DNA from: Loripinus fragilis
Taxonomy: Eukaryota > Mollusca > Bivalvia > Lucinida > Lucinidae
Assembly: GCA_964019695.1 (NCBI GenBank)
Contig: OZ026531.1
Coordinates: 12,614,593-12,678,592 of the forward strand
Length of the DNA stretch: 64,000 nt
Reading direction: 5' to 3'
The position numbers and the translations under genes are program-made. This document shows, piece after piece, positions 30,957 to 43,064 of this stretch. The notes beneath the pieces were generated by a model. The model saw only the letters and a program-made list of their open reading frames with translations. It did no database searches and was not told the origin of the DNA. The number at the start of each line of letters is the position of its first letter. Within the stretch, counting starts at the first letter, position 1.

Positions 30957-33900
30957 GGCTTCTTTTGTCAACAAGCCATTTCCTAGGAAACCATTTAACC
31001 CTCAATTGAAGTTTACACCTCAATCAAGACCATTTTCCCCTCAGTCAAAACCATATTCCCCTCAGTCAGGTCCAAAATCCAACCCCAGTAATCCATCTGA
31101 TAATTCCAGTCATTCATTTACTCCAAAACCTAGATTTTCTGGTGAAAACAAAGGTCAAAGTCCATTATCCCAGCCAATTTGCAATTATTGTAAACAATCA
31201 GGCCATATCATTTCTGAATGTATAGCTTTGAAAAGAAAGAGAGAGAAAGAAAGACAGGAGAGTCCTAAACCCACAGGTCTCACCTCTTTAAGGCTAAAAC
31301 CACAGTTTTCTTCTATTCAGGATGAGAATCCTATTTTGGCCAAAACTTCTGAGACTGATGCCGTTATGGAGATTTATGAACCATTCTTATCAGATGGTTC
31401 CGTGTCACTAAATAGTGACTTTGCCCAGTCTTCCCCTATAAAAATCTTACGAGATACTGGTGCTTCTCAATCCCTTATCTTGGCAGATACCCTGCCTTTT
31501 TCTGAGAAGACTTCTTCTGGGACAAGTGTCCTTATCCAGGGTGTAGAGTGTGGATTTATTAATGTACCGCTCCATAACGTTTATTTGTCCTCAGATTTAG
31601 TTACTGGTCTCGTGGCTGTAGGTATTAGACCTTCTTTACCTTTTAAACGTTTTCACTTGCTTTTAGGCAATGATTTGGCTGGAGATAAGGTTGTGGTAGA
31701 CCCACTTTTGACCAGCACACCTTGTGTTGATCAACTGCCTGATCCTATTGAGCAGGAAATTCCTGACCTTTACCCTTCTTGTGCTGTCACTAGGGCAATG
31801 GCAAAGCAAGCCAAACAGAATAATGGGATGCAGGATATTAATTTAGCTGACACTTTGATAGGCCAGTCCTTTTATGATGAGATTTCAAATTCTCTTTCTC
31901 CCAGCCAGTCTGACATTCAGACTGACTTTGACACTTCAAAGTCAAACCTTGACCTTTCACCTTCAATTTCAAATGACCAGCTGTCAAGGTCACAGCTTTG
32001 TAAGGAACAACACAGTGATCCTGAGATATCACCTTTATTTGATAGAGCTTTAGATGAAAATGAAATGTCCCAAGTCCCTGTTTGTTATTACGTGAAAAAT
32101 GACATTTTAATGAGAAAATGGCGTCTTCCTGATGTCTCAGCAGATGATGAGTGGACTGTTAACCACCAGATTGTGGTTCCTAGGGCTTATCGTCCTGAAA
32201 TTTTAAATTTGGCCCTTGAAACTCCCATGTCAGGCCATTTAGGTGTAAATAAGACCTATCACAAAATTCTTAATCATTTCTTTTGGCCAGGATTAAAATC
32301 AGATGTTTCTCAGCACTGCAAATCCTGCCACACTTGTAAAATGGTAGGAAAGCCCAATCAGACCATTCCAAAAGCTTCTTTACAGCCCATTCCTGCCTTT
32401 GATGAACCTTTTAGCAGAATCATTATTGACTGTGTAGGTCCCCTACCCAAAACAAAGTCAGGTTGTCAATATCTTCTGACTATTATGTGTGCTTCAACAC
32501 GCTTCCCCGAAGCCATTCCACTCAGAAATATCAAGACTAAGACAATTGTTAAGGCACTTGTGAAGTTTTTCACCTTTGTGGGACTTCCAAGGTCTGTACA
32601 ATCTGATCAAGGTTCAAATTTTATGTCAGGAATTTTTCAACAAGTCATGCATGAACTTGGCATTAAACAATACAAGTCATCGGCTTATCATCCTGAAAGT
32701 CAAGGTGCCTTAGAAAGATTTCATCAAACTTTGAAAAACATGATCAGATCTTACTGCTTTGACACTGAAAAGGATTGGGATGAGGGCATACATTTGCTTT
32801 TATTTGCTGTAAGGGAATCTGTGCAAGAGTCTCTTGGGTTCAGCCCATTTGAACTAGTATTTGGACATACTGTACGCGGACCCTTGAAACTTCTGAAAGA
32901 AAAATTTCTCTCAGATGATGACAGCTCTTTGAACTTACTTCAGTATGTGTCTGATTTCAAAAATAGACTATCAAAAGCCTGTGAAGCTGCTCGGTCCAAT
33001 CTCAAATCAGCTCAAAGCAAAATGAAACTACGTTATGATGAAAATGCTCAGGATAGAAATTTTGAACCTGGAGACAAGGTACTTGCTCTTTTGCCCATTC
33101 CTGGTAAGCCATTGCAAGCTAGATATTATGGTCCTTATACTGTTGACAAAAAGTTAAGTGATGTTAATTACATTGTCAACACTCCTGGAAGGCGTAAGCA
33201 AAAACAGTTATGTCATATTAACATGCTTAAAAAGTACATGGATAGCGAAAGTTCTGTTATTTCATCAGTAAATCTAGTTAAAACTGTCCCTCTTGAACAT
33301 AATCAAATGGACTCTGAAGATATGAACTTTGCGAAATCTGATCCCGCGTCGTCAAAACTCAAGAACTCTGATATCTTAAAGGATCTTGACCAGAAATTGT
33401 CTCATCTTAGTTCAGACAAGAGACTTGAACTGAAGCAGTTAATTCTTGAATATGAGCACTTATTTCCGGACATTCCATCCAAAACTGACAAAATTTATCA
33501 TGATGTCGAACTTATTGATGGTTCAAAACCTGTGAAAAAACATCCATACAGAATGAACCCTGTAAAACAACAAATTCTCAGAGAAGAAGTTCAATATTTT
33601 CTGGATAATGACTTTATAGAACCTAGTCAAAGTGAATGGAGTTCTCCTTGTATTCTTGTGCCAAAACCTGATGGGACATTTCGCATGTGTACGGACTACC
33701 GTAAAGTAAATTCTGTCACCAAAACGGACACATTTCCAATTCCTCGAATTGATGACTGCATTGATAACATTGGACAAGCAAAATACGTTACAAAATTCGA
33801 TCTGCTTAAAGGATTTTGGCAAATACCTCTAACAAATAGAGCAAAGGAGATCTCAGCATTTGTTACTCCAGACGGATTGTATCAGTATAAAGTTATGCCG

Positions 33901-34782
33901 TTTGGAATGAAGAACTCCCCAGCAACATTTCAACGCTTGGTTAACAGCTTGATATTTAATCTGGTTGGTTGTAAAGCCTATATTGATGACGCTATCATAT
34001 TCAGCGAAGAATGGGAACATCACTTACAAACTATCAGAAATTTCTTTGACAGGCTAAGTGAAGCTACATTAACAGTTAACTTAACAAAAAGTGAATTTTG
34101 CCATGCAAATTTGTCATTTTTAGGTCATACAGTGGGACAAGGTCGGGTAAAACCTGTAGAAGCTAAAGTTGAGGCTATTGCAGATTTTCCTGTACCTTCT
34201 GGCAAAAGACAACTGATGCGCTTTCTTGGTATGGCTGGATATTACAGGAAATTCTGTAATAACTTCTCTGTCATAGCAGAGCCTTTGACAAACTTACTTG
34301 GCAAAAGGGTCAAGTTTACTTGGACTGATAATTGTCAGAAGTCTTTTGAAAAGCTTAAAGCCATACTTAAAAGTGCTCCAGTTCTCTTAGCACCAAACTT
34401 TGACAAAGAATTTAAGTTGGCTGTAGATGCCAGTGATTTTGGTGCAGGCAGTGTATTGTTACAAGAAGATGACAATGGTGTTGATCATCCTGTTTGTTAC
34501 TATTCTAAAAAGTTTAACAAACATCAGAAAAATTATTCTACTGTAGAGAAAGAATGTTTATCTCTCATTCTTGCTCTTCAGCACTTCGAAGTTTACCTAG
34601 CCTCTTCAGTTGCACCCATTGTCATTTTCACTGATCACAATCCACTGACTTTCATTCATAAAATGAAAAACAAGAACCAACGTTTACTCAGATGGAGTCT
34701 CATGTTGCAAGAGCACAATCTGGATATCAGACATATTAAGGGAAAAGATAATATCATCCCAGATGCCCTCTCTAGGGCTTAG
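30949..34782 (+). CDS. pol: Gag C-terminus/Pol polyprotein: NC, protease, integrase, RT, RNase H
   Basis: 1277 residues, one open frame. In order: zinc knuckle CNYCKQSGHIISEC (from residue 78, CX2CX4HX4C); aspartic protease with LRDTGAS (D169); integrase with an HHCC finger (SGHLGVNKTYH ... CKSCHTC, about 429-465), catalytic D494 (IIIDCVG), D553 (SDQGSN) and E589 (GALERFH), spacing D-35-E, and GPY module (YYGPY, about 728); reverse transcriptase with PFGMKNSPATFQ and YIDD at 1011-1014; RNase H with VDASDFGAG (D1160), EKECLSL and TDHNPL. It ends DALSRA, as gypsy RNase H commonly does. All catalytic residues appear intact. The frame starts inside the end of the gag frame, so it may rely on the upstream ORF for expression. 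The native element would make RNA-templated cDNA and integrate it. Confidence 0.93.
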   Translation: MTKASFVNKPFPRKPFNPQLKFTPQSRPFSPQSKPYSPQSGPKSNPSNPSDNSSHSFTPKPRFSGENKGQSPLSQPICNYCKQSGHIISECIALKRKREKERQESPKPTGLTSLRLKPQFSSIQDENPILAKTSETDAVMEIYEPFLSDGSVSLNSDFAQSSPIKILRDTGASQSLILADTLPFSEKTSSGTSVLIQGVECGFINVPLHNVYLSSDLVTGLVAVGIRPSLPFKRFHLLLGNDLAGDKVVVDPLLTSTPCVDQLPDPIEQEIPDLYPSCAVTRAMAKQAKQNNGMQDINLADTLIGQSFYDEISNSLSPSQSDIQTDFDTSKSNLDLSPSISNDQLSRSQLCKEQHSDPEISPLFDRALDENEMSQVPVCYYVKNDILMRKWRLPDVSADDEWTVNHQIVVPRAYRPEILNLALETPMSGHLGVNKTYHKILNHFFWPGLKSDVSQHCKSCHTCKMVGKPNQTIPKASLQPIPAFDEPFSRIIIDCVGPLPKTKSGCQYLLTIMCASTRFPEAIPLRNIKTKTIVKALVKFFTFVGLPRSVQSDQGSNFMSGIFQQVMHELGIKQYKSSAYHPESQGALERFHQTLKNMIRSYCFDTEKDWDEGIHLLLFAVRESVQESLGFSPFELVFGHTVRGPLKLLKEKFLSDDDSSLNLLQYVSDFKNRLSKACEAARSNLKSAQSKMKLRYDENAQDRNFEPGDKVLALLPIPGKPLQARYYGPYTVDKKLSDVNYIVNTPGRRKQKQLCHINMLKKYMDSESSVISSVNLVKTVPLEHNQMDSEDMNFAKSDPASSKLKNSDILKDLDQKLSHLSSDKRLELKQLILEYEHLFPDIPSKTDKIYHDVELIDGSKPVKKHPYRMNPVKQQILREEVQYFLDNDFIEPSQSEWSSPCILVPKPDGTFRMCTDYRKVNSVTKTDTFPIPRIDDCIDNIGQAKYVTKFDLLKGFWQIPLTNRAKEISAFVTPDGLYQYKVMPFGMKNSPATFQRLVNSLIFNLVGCKAYIDDAIIFSEEWEHHLQTIRNFFDRLSEATLTVNLTKSEFCHANLSFLGHTVGQGRVKPVEAKVEAIADFPVPSGKRQLMRFLGMAGYYRKFCNNFSVIAEPLTNLLGKRVKFTWTDNCQKSFEKLKAILKSAPVLLAPNFDKEFKLAVDASDFGAGSVLLQEDDNGVDHPVCYYSKKFNKHQKNYSTVEKECLSLILALQHFEVYLASSVAPIVIFTDHNPLTFIHKMKNKNQRLLRWSLMLQEHNLDIRHIKGKDNIIPDALSRA

Positions 34783-34914
34783 TTGCCACTGTATTGCTGA
34801 TGTTGAGTTTGTGCTATCGCTCCTTATTGATCTGATGTGAATTCACATTTTTTTTTTATATAATTGTTCATTATTGCAAAAGAAAGCTTTACTTCATAAA
34901 ACTTTCTTTTCTTT

Positions 34915-34926
34915 GAGGAGGGGAAG
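34915..34926 (+). other. polypurine tract
   Basis: GAGGAGGGGAAG directly before the 3' LTR, the expected plus-strand primer site. Confidence 0.85.
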
Positions 34927-35679
34927 TGTAACATGTATGGTGTTTATCTGTTTACTTAGTTTCTGATTGACCCAGATATTGGAGACATTGATGGTAAATA
35001 AGTTGTTGTAAACAAGGTATTTATTTGGTTATGAGATTTTTCTAGAAGGATGACTAATCATCTAGATGACTCTTGAACCTTGGAGAAAAGTCCAGATCTT
35101 TCTGGAATTTTCTTTTCCATGCCAATAGAAGCTTTGAGTAGGTTCTGGAATTCAGTGGAATCATCCAGCAGAATGTAGAACTTTCCAGAATATTTTATAT
35201 TTAGTATATGATATCATAGTTGTTTCCTGAGTGTTCTAGAAATTTCTTAAACAGTATATATAAGAGTAAATTTTTCATAAGGACATCTTTGAAATAATTT
35301 CACCTTTTAAAAGTCTAAACCTTTTGTGCTGGAATTCTATATTGGAATACATAGTGCTTAACTTATTCATTCTGGATTACTTTGGATTATTCAGTTTTGG
35401 ATTCAGACTTCATGTTCATTTGGATTTATCTTCAAAATCTGGGATCAGAAACTGCTGAAAGACTTGTGTTGATAAATATTCTGAGGGACAGTTCGGACAT
35501 ACAAGGTATTGTAAATTAGACTTTCTTTGATTGTATAACTATTTTCCATTGCTTATTGTAAATGATAATTTTTGTTTTTAATAAATTTTGTTAAATTTTA
35601 AAAGTGTTTTTTGCTGACTTTCCAAATAGCAAAATTTTGGTTTCCTGAATTCTTTTCTAGTTATGCCTGGCACGTAACA
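34927..35679 (+). repeat. 3' LTR
   Basis: 753 bp, same length as the 5' LTR, with about five differences, all C/T. AATAAA at 35580-35585. Confidence 0.93.
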
Positions 35680-36153
35680 CAGCATTATAAGGTAAATTTA
35701 CTGCGACAAACGAGACCTTTTGTGGAAAACAGACATATTTATTTAGGAATTAGCATATTTGGACACATCTAATAGGATTTTATGGAAATATTCCAAGATG
35801 GGACATTTCCCAACTTGGAATATCACTTGTTTCAAGTGATTTGGGGTGTTACAGCAATAATTAGGTAGATTTACTGTGAAAAAAATATTATTGTGGAAAC
35901 AGACATATTTATTTAGGGTTTTAGCATATTTGTACTCATCTAATATGATTTCATGGAAATATTCCAAGATGGGGCATTTCCCAACTTGGAATATCACTTG
36001 TTTCAAGTGACTTGGTGTGTTTCAGCATTGATTAGGGCAAGTTATTGTGACAAATGAGACCTCTTGTGGAAACAGACATATATACTTAGGTTTTAGCATA
36101 TTTTGGACGCATCTGATAGGATTTTATGGAAATATTCCAAGATGGGGCATTTA
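35680..36153 (+). repeat. ~172-bp satellite, direct, right of retrotransposon
   Basis: Nearly three monomers in the same orientation as 20391-29118. The first resumes inside the interrupted CAGCATTA box. Orientation changes at about 36154. Confidence 0.9.
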
Positions 36154-39100
36154 AAATTTGCCAAAACCTAAATATATATGTCAGTTTTCACTAAAGGTCT
36201 CATTTGTCACAGTAACTTTACCGAATCAATGCTGAAACACACCAAATCACTTGAAACAAGTAATATTCCAAGCTGGGAAATGCCCCATCTTGGAATATTT
36301 CCGTGAAATCCAATAAGATGAGTACAAATATGCCAAACCCTACATAAATATGTCTGTTTCCACAAAAGTATCATTTTTCACAGTAAATTAACCTAATTAA
36401 TGCTGTAACACCACATCACTTAACATAAGTGATATTCCAAGTTGGGAAATGCCCAATCTTGGAATATTTCCATTAAATCCAATAAGATGTGTCCAAACAT
36501 GCTAAGTCCCTAAATATATATATGTCTGTTTCCACAAAAAGTCTCATTTTTCACAGTAACTTTACCTAATTAATGCTCTAACGCACCAAATCACTTTCAA
36601 ATTGGGAAATGCCCCATCTTGGAACATTTCCATGAAATCCTATAAGATGTGTCCAAATATGCTAAAAACTAATAAAAATGTCTGTCTCCACAAAAGGTCT
36701 CATTTGTCACAGTAAATTAACCTAATTAATGCTGTAACACACCAAATCACTTGAAACAAATGATATTCCAAGTTGAGAAATGCCTCATCTTGGAATATTT
36801 TCATGAAATCCTATAAGATGTGTCCAAATATGCTAAGTACATAAAGTACATAAATTGATATGTTTTTCCCCACAAAAGGTCTCATTTTTACACAGTTACT
36901 TTACATAATTATTACTGAAACACACCAAATCTCTTAAAACAAGTGATATTCCAAGTTGGGAAATGCCCCATCTTGGAATATTTCCATTAAATCCTATAAG
37001 ATGTGTCCAAATATGCTAAAACCTAAATATATATGTCTGTTTCCACAAAATATCTCATTTGTCACAGTAACTTTACCTAATTAATGCTGAAACACACCAA
37101 ATCACTTGAAACAAGTGATATTCCAAGTTGGGAAATGCCCCATCTTGGAATATTTCCATGAAATTCTATAAGATGTGTCCAAATATGCTAAAACCTAAAT
37201 AAATATGTCTGTTTCCACGAAGGAATCATTTGTCAAAGTAAATTTACCTTATTAATGCTGAAACATACCAAATCACTTGAAACAAATGATATTCCAAGTT
37301 GAGAAATGCCTCATCTTGGAATATTTTCATGAAATCCTATAAGATGTGTCCAAATATGCTAAGAACATAAATTGATATGTTTTTTTCTCCCCCACAAAAG
37401 GTCTCATTTTACACAGCTTCTTTACATAATTAATGCTGAACTACACCAAATCACTTAAACAAGTGATATTCCAAGTTGGGAAATGCCCCATCTTGGAATA
37501 TTTCCATAAAATCCTATAAGATGTGTCCAAATATGCTAAAACCTAAATATATATGTCTGTTTCCACAAAATGTCTCATTTGTCAAAGTAACTTTACCTAA
37601 TTAATGCTGAAACACACCAAATCACTTGAAACAAGTGATATTCCAAGTTGAGAAATACCCCATCTTGGAATATTTTCATGAAATCCTATAAGATGTGTCC
37701 AAATATGCTAAGTAGTACATAAATTGATATGTTTTTTTCCACAAAAGGTCTCATTTGTCACAGTAACTTTACATAATTAATGCTGAAACACACCACATCA
37801 CTTAAAACAAGTGATATTCCAAGTTGGGAAATGCCCCATCTTGGAATATTTCCATAAAATCCTATAAGATGTGTCCAAATATGCTAAAACTTAAATATAT
37901 ATGTTTGTTTCCACAAAATGTCTAATTTGTCAAAGTATCTTTGCCTAATTAATGCTGAAACACACCAAATCACTTGAAACAAGTGATATTCCAAGTTGGG
38001 AAATGCCCCATCCTGGAATATTTCCATGAAATCCTATAAGATGTGTCCAAATATGCTAAAAACTAAATTAATATGTCTGTCTCCACAAAAGGTCTCATTT
38101 GTCACAGTAACTTTACCTAATTAATGCTGAAACACAACAAATCACTTGATACAAGGGATATTCCAAGTTGGGAAATGTCCCATCTTGGAATATTTCCATA
38201 AATTCCAATTAGATGAGTACAAATATGCTAAAACCCTACATAAATATGTCTGTTTCCACAACAAGTATCATCTTCACAGTAACTTTACCTAATTAATGCT
38301 GTAGCACACCAAAGCATTTGAAACAAGTGATATTCCAAGTTGGGAAATGCCCCATCTTGGAATATTTCCATAAAATCCTATATGATGTGTCCAGATTTGC
38401 TTAAACCTAAATATATATGTCTGTTTCCACATAAGGTTTCATTAGTCACAGTAACTTTACCTAATTAATGCTGAAACACACCAAATCACTTGAAACAAGT
38501 GATATTCCAAGTTGGGAAATGCCCCATCTTGGAATATTTCCATGAAATCCTATTAGATTTGTCCAAATATGCTAAAACCTAAATAAATATGTCTGTTTCC
38601 ACAAAGGTATCATTTGTCAAAGTAATTTTACCTAATTTATGCTGAAACATACCAAATCACTTGAAACAAATGATATTCCAAGTAGAGAAATGCCTCATCT
38701 TGGAATATGTTCATGAAATCCTATAACATGTGTCCAAATATGCTAAGTACATAAATTGATATGTTTTTTTTCCCACAAAAGGTCTCATTTTACACAGTTA
38801 CTTTACATGATTAATGCTGAACTACACCAAATCACTTAAAACAAGTGATATTCCAAGTTGGGAAATGCCCCATCTTGGAATATTTCCATAAAATCCTATA
38901 AGATGTGTCCAAATATGCTAAAACCTTAATATATATGCCTGTTTCCACCAGATGTCTCATTTGTCACAGTAACTTTACCTAATTAATGCTGAAACACACC
39001 AAATCACTTAAAACAAGTGATATTCCAAGTTGGGAAGTGTCCCATCTTGAAATATTTCCATGAAATCCTATATGATGTGTCCAAATATGCTTAAACCTAA

Positions 39101-41768
39101 ATATATATGTCTGTTTCCACAAAAGGTTTCATTTGTCACAGTACTTTTACCTAATTAATGCTGAAACACATCAAATCACTTGAAAAAAGTGATATTCCAA
39201 GTTGGGAAATGCCCCATTTTGGATTTTTCCATAAAATCCTATATGATGTGTCCAAATATGCTTAAACCTAAATATATATGTCTGTTTCCACAAAAGGTTT
39301 CATTTGTCACAGTGACTTTACCTAATTACTGCTGAAACACACCAAATCACTTGTAATAAGTGATATTCCAAGTTGGGAAATGCCCCATCTGGGAATATTT
39401 CCATGAAATCCTATTAGATTTGTCCAAATATGCTAAAACCTAAATAAATATGTCTGTTTCCACAAAGGTATCATTTGTCAAAGTAACTTTACCTAATTAA
39501 TGCTGAAACACACCAAATCACTTGAAACAAATGATATTCCAAGTTGAGAAATGCCCCATCTTGGAATCTTTTAATGAAATCCAATAAATGTGTCCAAATA
39601 TGCTAAGTAGTACATAAATTGATATGTATTTTTCCCTAAAAGGTCTCATTTGTCACAGTAACTTTACATAAATAATGCTGAAACACACCAAATCACTTAA
39701 AACAAGTGATATTCCAAGTTGGGAAATGTCCCATCTTGGAATATTTCCATAAAATCCTATAAGATGTGTCCAAATATGCTTAAACTTAAATATATATGTC
39801 TGTTTCCACAAAATGTCTTATTTGTCAAAGTAACTTTACCTAATTAATGCTGAAACACACCAAATCACTTGAAACAAGTGATATTCCAAGTTGGGAAATG
39901 TCCCATCTTGGAATATTACCATGAAATCTATTAGATGTGTCCAAATATGCTAAAACCTAAATAATATGTCTGTTTCCACAAAAGGTCTCATTTTTCAAAG
40001 TATTTTTTCCTAATTTATGCTGAAACACAGCAAATTACTTGAAACAAGTAATATTCCAAGTTTGGAAATGCCCCATCTTGGAATATTTCCATGAAATCCT
40101 ATAAGATGTGTCCAAATATGCTAAAAAAAATAAATAAGTCTGTCTCCACAAAAGGTCTCATTTGTCACAGTAACTTTACCTAATTAATGGTGAGACACAA
40201 CAAATCACTTGAAACAAGGGATATTCCAAGTTGGGAAATGTCCCATCTTGGAATATTTCCTTAAATTCCAATTAGATGAGTACAAATATGCTAAAACCCT
40301 ACATAAATATGTCTGTTTCCACAATAAGTATCATCTTCACAGTAACTTTAATTTATTAATGCTGTAGCACACCAAATCATTTGAAACAAGTGATATTCCA
40401 AGTTGGGAAATGCCCCATCTTGGAATATTTCCATAAAATCCTATATGATGTGTCCAAATTTGCTTAAACCTAAATATATATGTCTGTTTCCACATAAGGT
40501 TTCATAAGTCACAGTAACTTTACATAATTAATGCTGAAACACACCAAATCACTTAAAACAAGTGATATTCCAAGTTGGGAAATGTCCCATCTTGGAATAT
40601 TTCCATAAAATCCTATGTGTCCAAATATGCTAGAACCTAAATATATATGTCTGTTTCTACAAAATGTCTAATTTGTCAAAGTAACTTTACCTAATTAATG
40701 CTGAAACACACCAAATCACTTGAAACAAGTGATATTCCAAGTTGGGAAATGCCCCATCTTGGAATATTTCCATGAAATCCTATAAGATGTGTCCAAATAT
40801 GCTAAAAAAAATAAATATGTCTGTCTCCACAAAAGGTCTCATTTGTCACAGTAACTTTACCTAATTAATGCTTAAACACACCAAATCACTTGAAACAAAT
40901 GATATTCCAAGTTGAGAAATGCCCCATCTTGGAATATTTTCATGAAATCCTATAAGATGTGTCCAAATATGCTAAGTAGTACATAAATGGATATGTTTAT
41001 TTCCACAAAAGGTCTCATTTGTCACAGCAAGTTTACATAATTAATGCTGAAACACACCAAATCACTAAAAACAAGTGATATTCCAAGTTGGGAAATGTCC
41101 CATCTTGGAATATTTCCATAAAATCCTATAAGATGTGTCCAAATATGCTAAAACTTAAATATATATGTTTGTTTCCACAAAATGTCTAATTTGTCAAAGT
41201 AACTTTACCTAATTAATGCTGAAACACACCAAATCACTTGAAACAAGTGATATTCCAAGTTGGGAAATGCCCCATCTTGGAATATTTCCATGAAACCTAT
41301 TAGATGTGTCCAAATATGCTAAAACCTAAATAAATATGTCTGTTTCCACAAAAGGTCTCATTTGTCAAAGTAATTTTACCTAATTAATGCTGAAACACAC
41401 CAAATCACTTGAAACAAGTAATATTCCAAGTTTGGAAATGCCCCATCTTGGAAAATTTCCATGAAATCCAATTAGATGAGTACAAATTTGCTAAAACCCT
41501 ACATAAATATGTCTGTTTCCACTATAAGTAGCATTTCGCAGTAAATTTACCTAATTAATGCTGTAACACACCAAATCACTTAACATAAGTGATAGATATT
41601 CCAAGTTGGGAAATGCCCAATCTTGGAATATTTCCACGAAATGCAATTAAAGGTGTCAGAATATGCTAAATACCTAAATAAATATATGTCTGTTTCCACT
41701 ATGTGTATCACTTGTCACAGTAACTTTACCTAATTAATGCTGAAACACAACAAATCACTTGAAACAAG
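36154..41768 (-). repeat. ~172-bp satellite array, inverted orientation (about 32 units)
   Basis: Same monomer as the left array but reverse-complemented (GGTCTCATTTGTCACAGTAA, TGCTGAAACACACCAAATCA, TTCCAAGTTGGGAAATGCCC, TTGGAATATTTCC). The switch falls within GGGGCATTTAAAATTTGCC, without an inserted element. Some blocks recur about 2.06 kb apart. Confidence 0.95.
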
Positions 41769-43064
41769 GCAAATTCGACAAATTTATATCCCCCGACGAA
41801 GGGTTATTTTAGAGAAACATGTAAATCACAAAACATAAATCCCATTTATCTAACCCTTAGTTCACCTACAGTATCATTCAGATCATAACAAACGATTGTC
41901 AAGTATGTTTTAGTGCTTAGTTCAATAAAAAATATACTTACATCTGCACAATTTCAATATCTGACCTTTAAACCCAACCTCAGAGGTCAAGATTGTGTGT
42001 AAATTCAAAGTGTTACCTTGCATGTAGGTCTACACTTCTTCCACTTTACTTTGATATGCAACATGATCACTTTTAGAAAAGAACAAAAATGACCCTTTGA
42101 CCCCACCCCAGGGGTCGTTGGTGTGTGTAATGACAGCAAACTTGCTTTCATGGTGCTCTGTGCTCAATTCCCTTTAATTTGATATGCAACATGACTACTT
42201 TCAGTAAAAGATATAGTTTGACCTTTTGACCCCACCCCTTGGGTCAAGGGTGTGTCTGTGGGCAAAATATTTGCTACCATGTTGCTGCCAGCGTCGTCAG
42301 CTTTAATTTGATATGCAACATGACTACTTTCAGAAAAATATATAGTTTGACCTTTTGACCCCACCCCCTGGGTCGAGGGTGTGTCTGTGGGCAAAATATT
42401 TGCTACCATGTTGCTGCCAGCGTCGTCAGCTTTAATTTGATATGCAACATGACCATATTCTGAAAAAGTTTAATTTTGGCCTCGGCCCCGACCCCTAAGT
42501 CCACCAAAGGGGCTCGGAATCAGGCCTTCAAACTGAGATCCCGTTTGATATGTTTCTTATCTATTGCTGCTCTGCCTGCATGCAAAAATTTCGGCAAAAA
42601 ATATTAATAATTGCCTTAGTTATTGCGAAATTTAAATATTTGACCTTTGACCCCTTAGGTGGGGTCAAAGGGGGTGGGGTAAAACTTTGACACTGCTATT
42701 CTTATCTACAGGCACTTGGTAATCATGGTCTATAGCGAGAAGTTGTTAAATATAATAGCTTTGATGAAATGTGAAGATCATCACACAAAAAAGCTAATAT
42801 AGGTTTTGCCTTATAATTGCCTATACTTAAACAAGGGCAAAAACTCAAGTGTTAAAGGGTCAATTTTGACCAAACTTATAGGATATCAAGAGTCCATAGT
42901 ACTAATCATTTGTACCAAGATTGAATTAAATCTGATAAGTAGGTACTGAGATATGGTTCCGGACAGACAAAAAGTGCGGACGGACGGACGGAAGGACGGA
43001 CGGAATGGACGTACGGACGCACGGACGACGCCAAAACTATATCCCTCCGACTTCGTTGGGGGAT
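41769..43064. mobile_element. ~1.3-kb insertion in the satellite with 6-bp duplication
   Basis: Flanked by AACAAG (41763-41768 and 43065-43070), which is one copy in an uninterrupted monomer. Near the ends, TATCCCCCGACGAAG (left) and CTTCGTTGGGGGATA (right) are short inverted repeats. Inside is a ~129-bp tandem repeat (about 42050-42455) with TTTGATATGCAACATGAC and GACCCCACCCC boxes, and near the right end a GGACGGACGG run. No coding frame of note. Probably a non-autonomous mobile element; class unknown. Confidence 0.65.
42050..42455 (+). repeat. ~129-bp tandem repeat, about 3 units
   Basis: TTGATATGCAACATGA boxes begin at about 42051, 42179, 42308 and 42437. The last two full units are almost identical and create a self-repeating minus-strand frame (42164-42409) that is not a real gene. 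Confidence 0.85.

Larger units (their letters stand above)
29119..35679 (+). mobile_element. Gmr1-type Ty3/gypsy LTR retrotransposon
   Basis: 6561 bp with two 753-bp LTRs that differ at about five positions. It is flanked by a 4-bp duplication CAGC (29115-29118 and 35680-35683) and lies inside a satellite monomer. The order is 5' LTR, primer-site-like sequence, gag (frameshifted), a 1277-codon pol frame, polypurine tract, 3' LTR. In pol the integrase lies before reverse transcriptase and RNase H. This copia-like order in a gypsy-type element defines the Gmr1 group (named from Atlantic cod). Low LTR divergence points to a recent insertion. Gag damage suggests this copy is not autonomous now. 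Confidence 0.93.

Noticed and set aside
31838..32032. Minus-strand frames opposite pol (also 33523-33822)
   Set aside because: Shadows of the intact pol frame.
42164..42409. Minus-strand frame with an internally repeated protein
   Set aside because: Direct read-through of the ~129-bp DNA tandem repeat.
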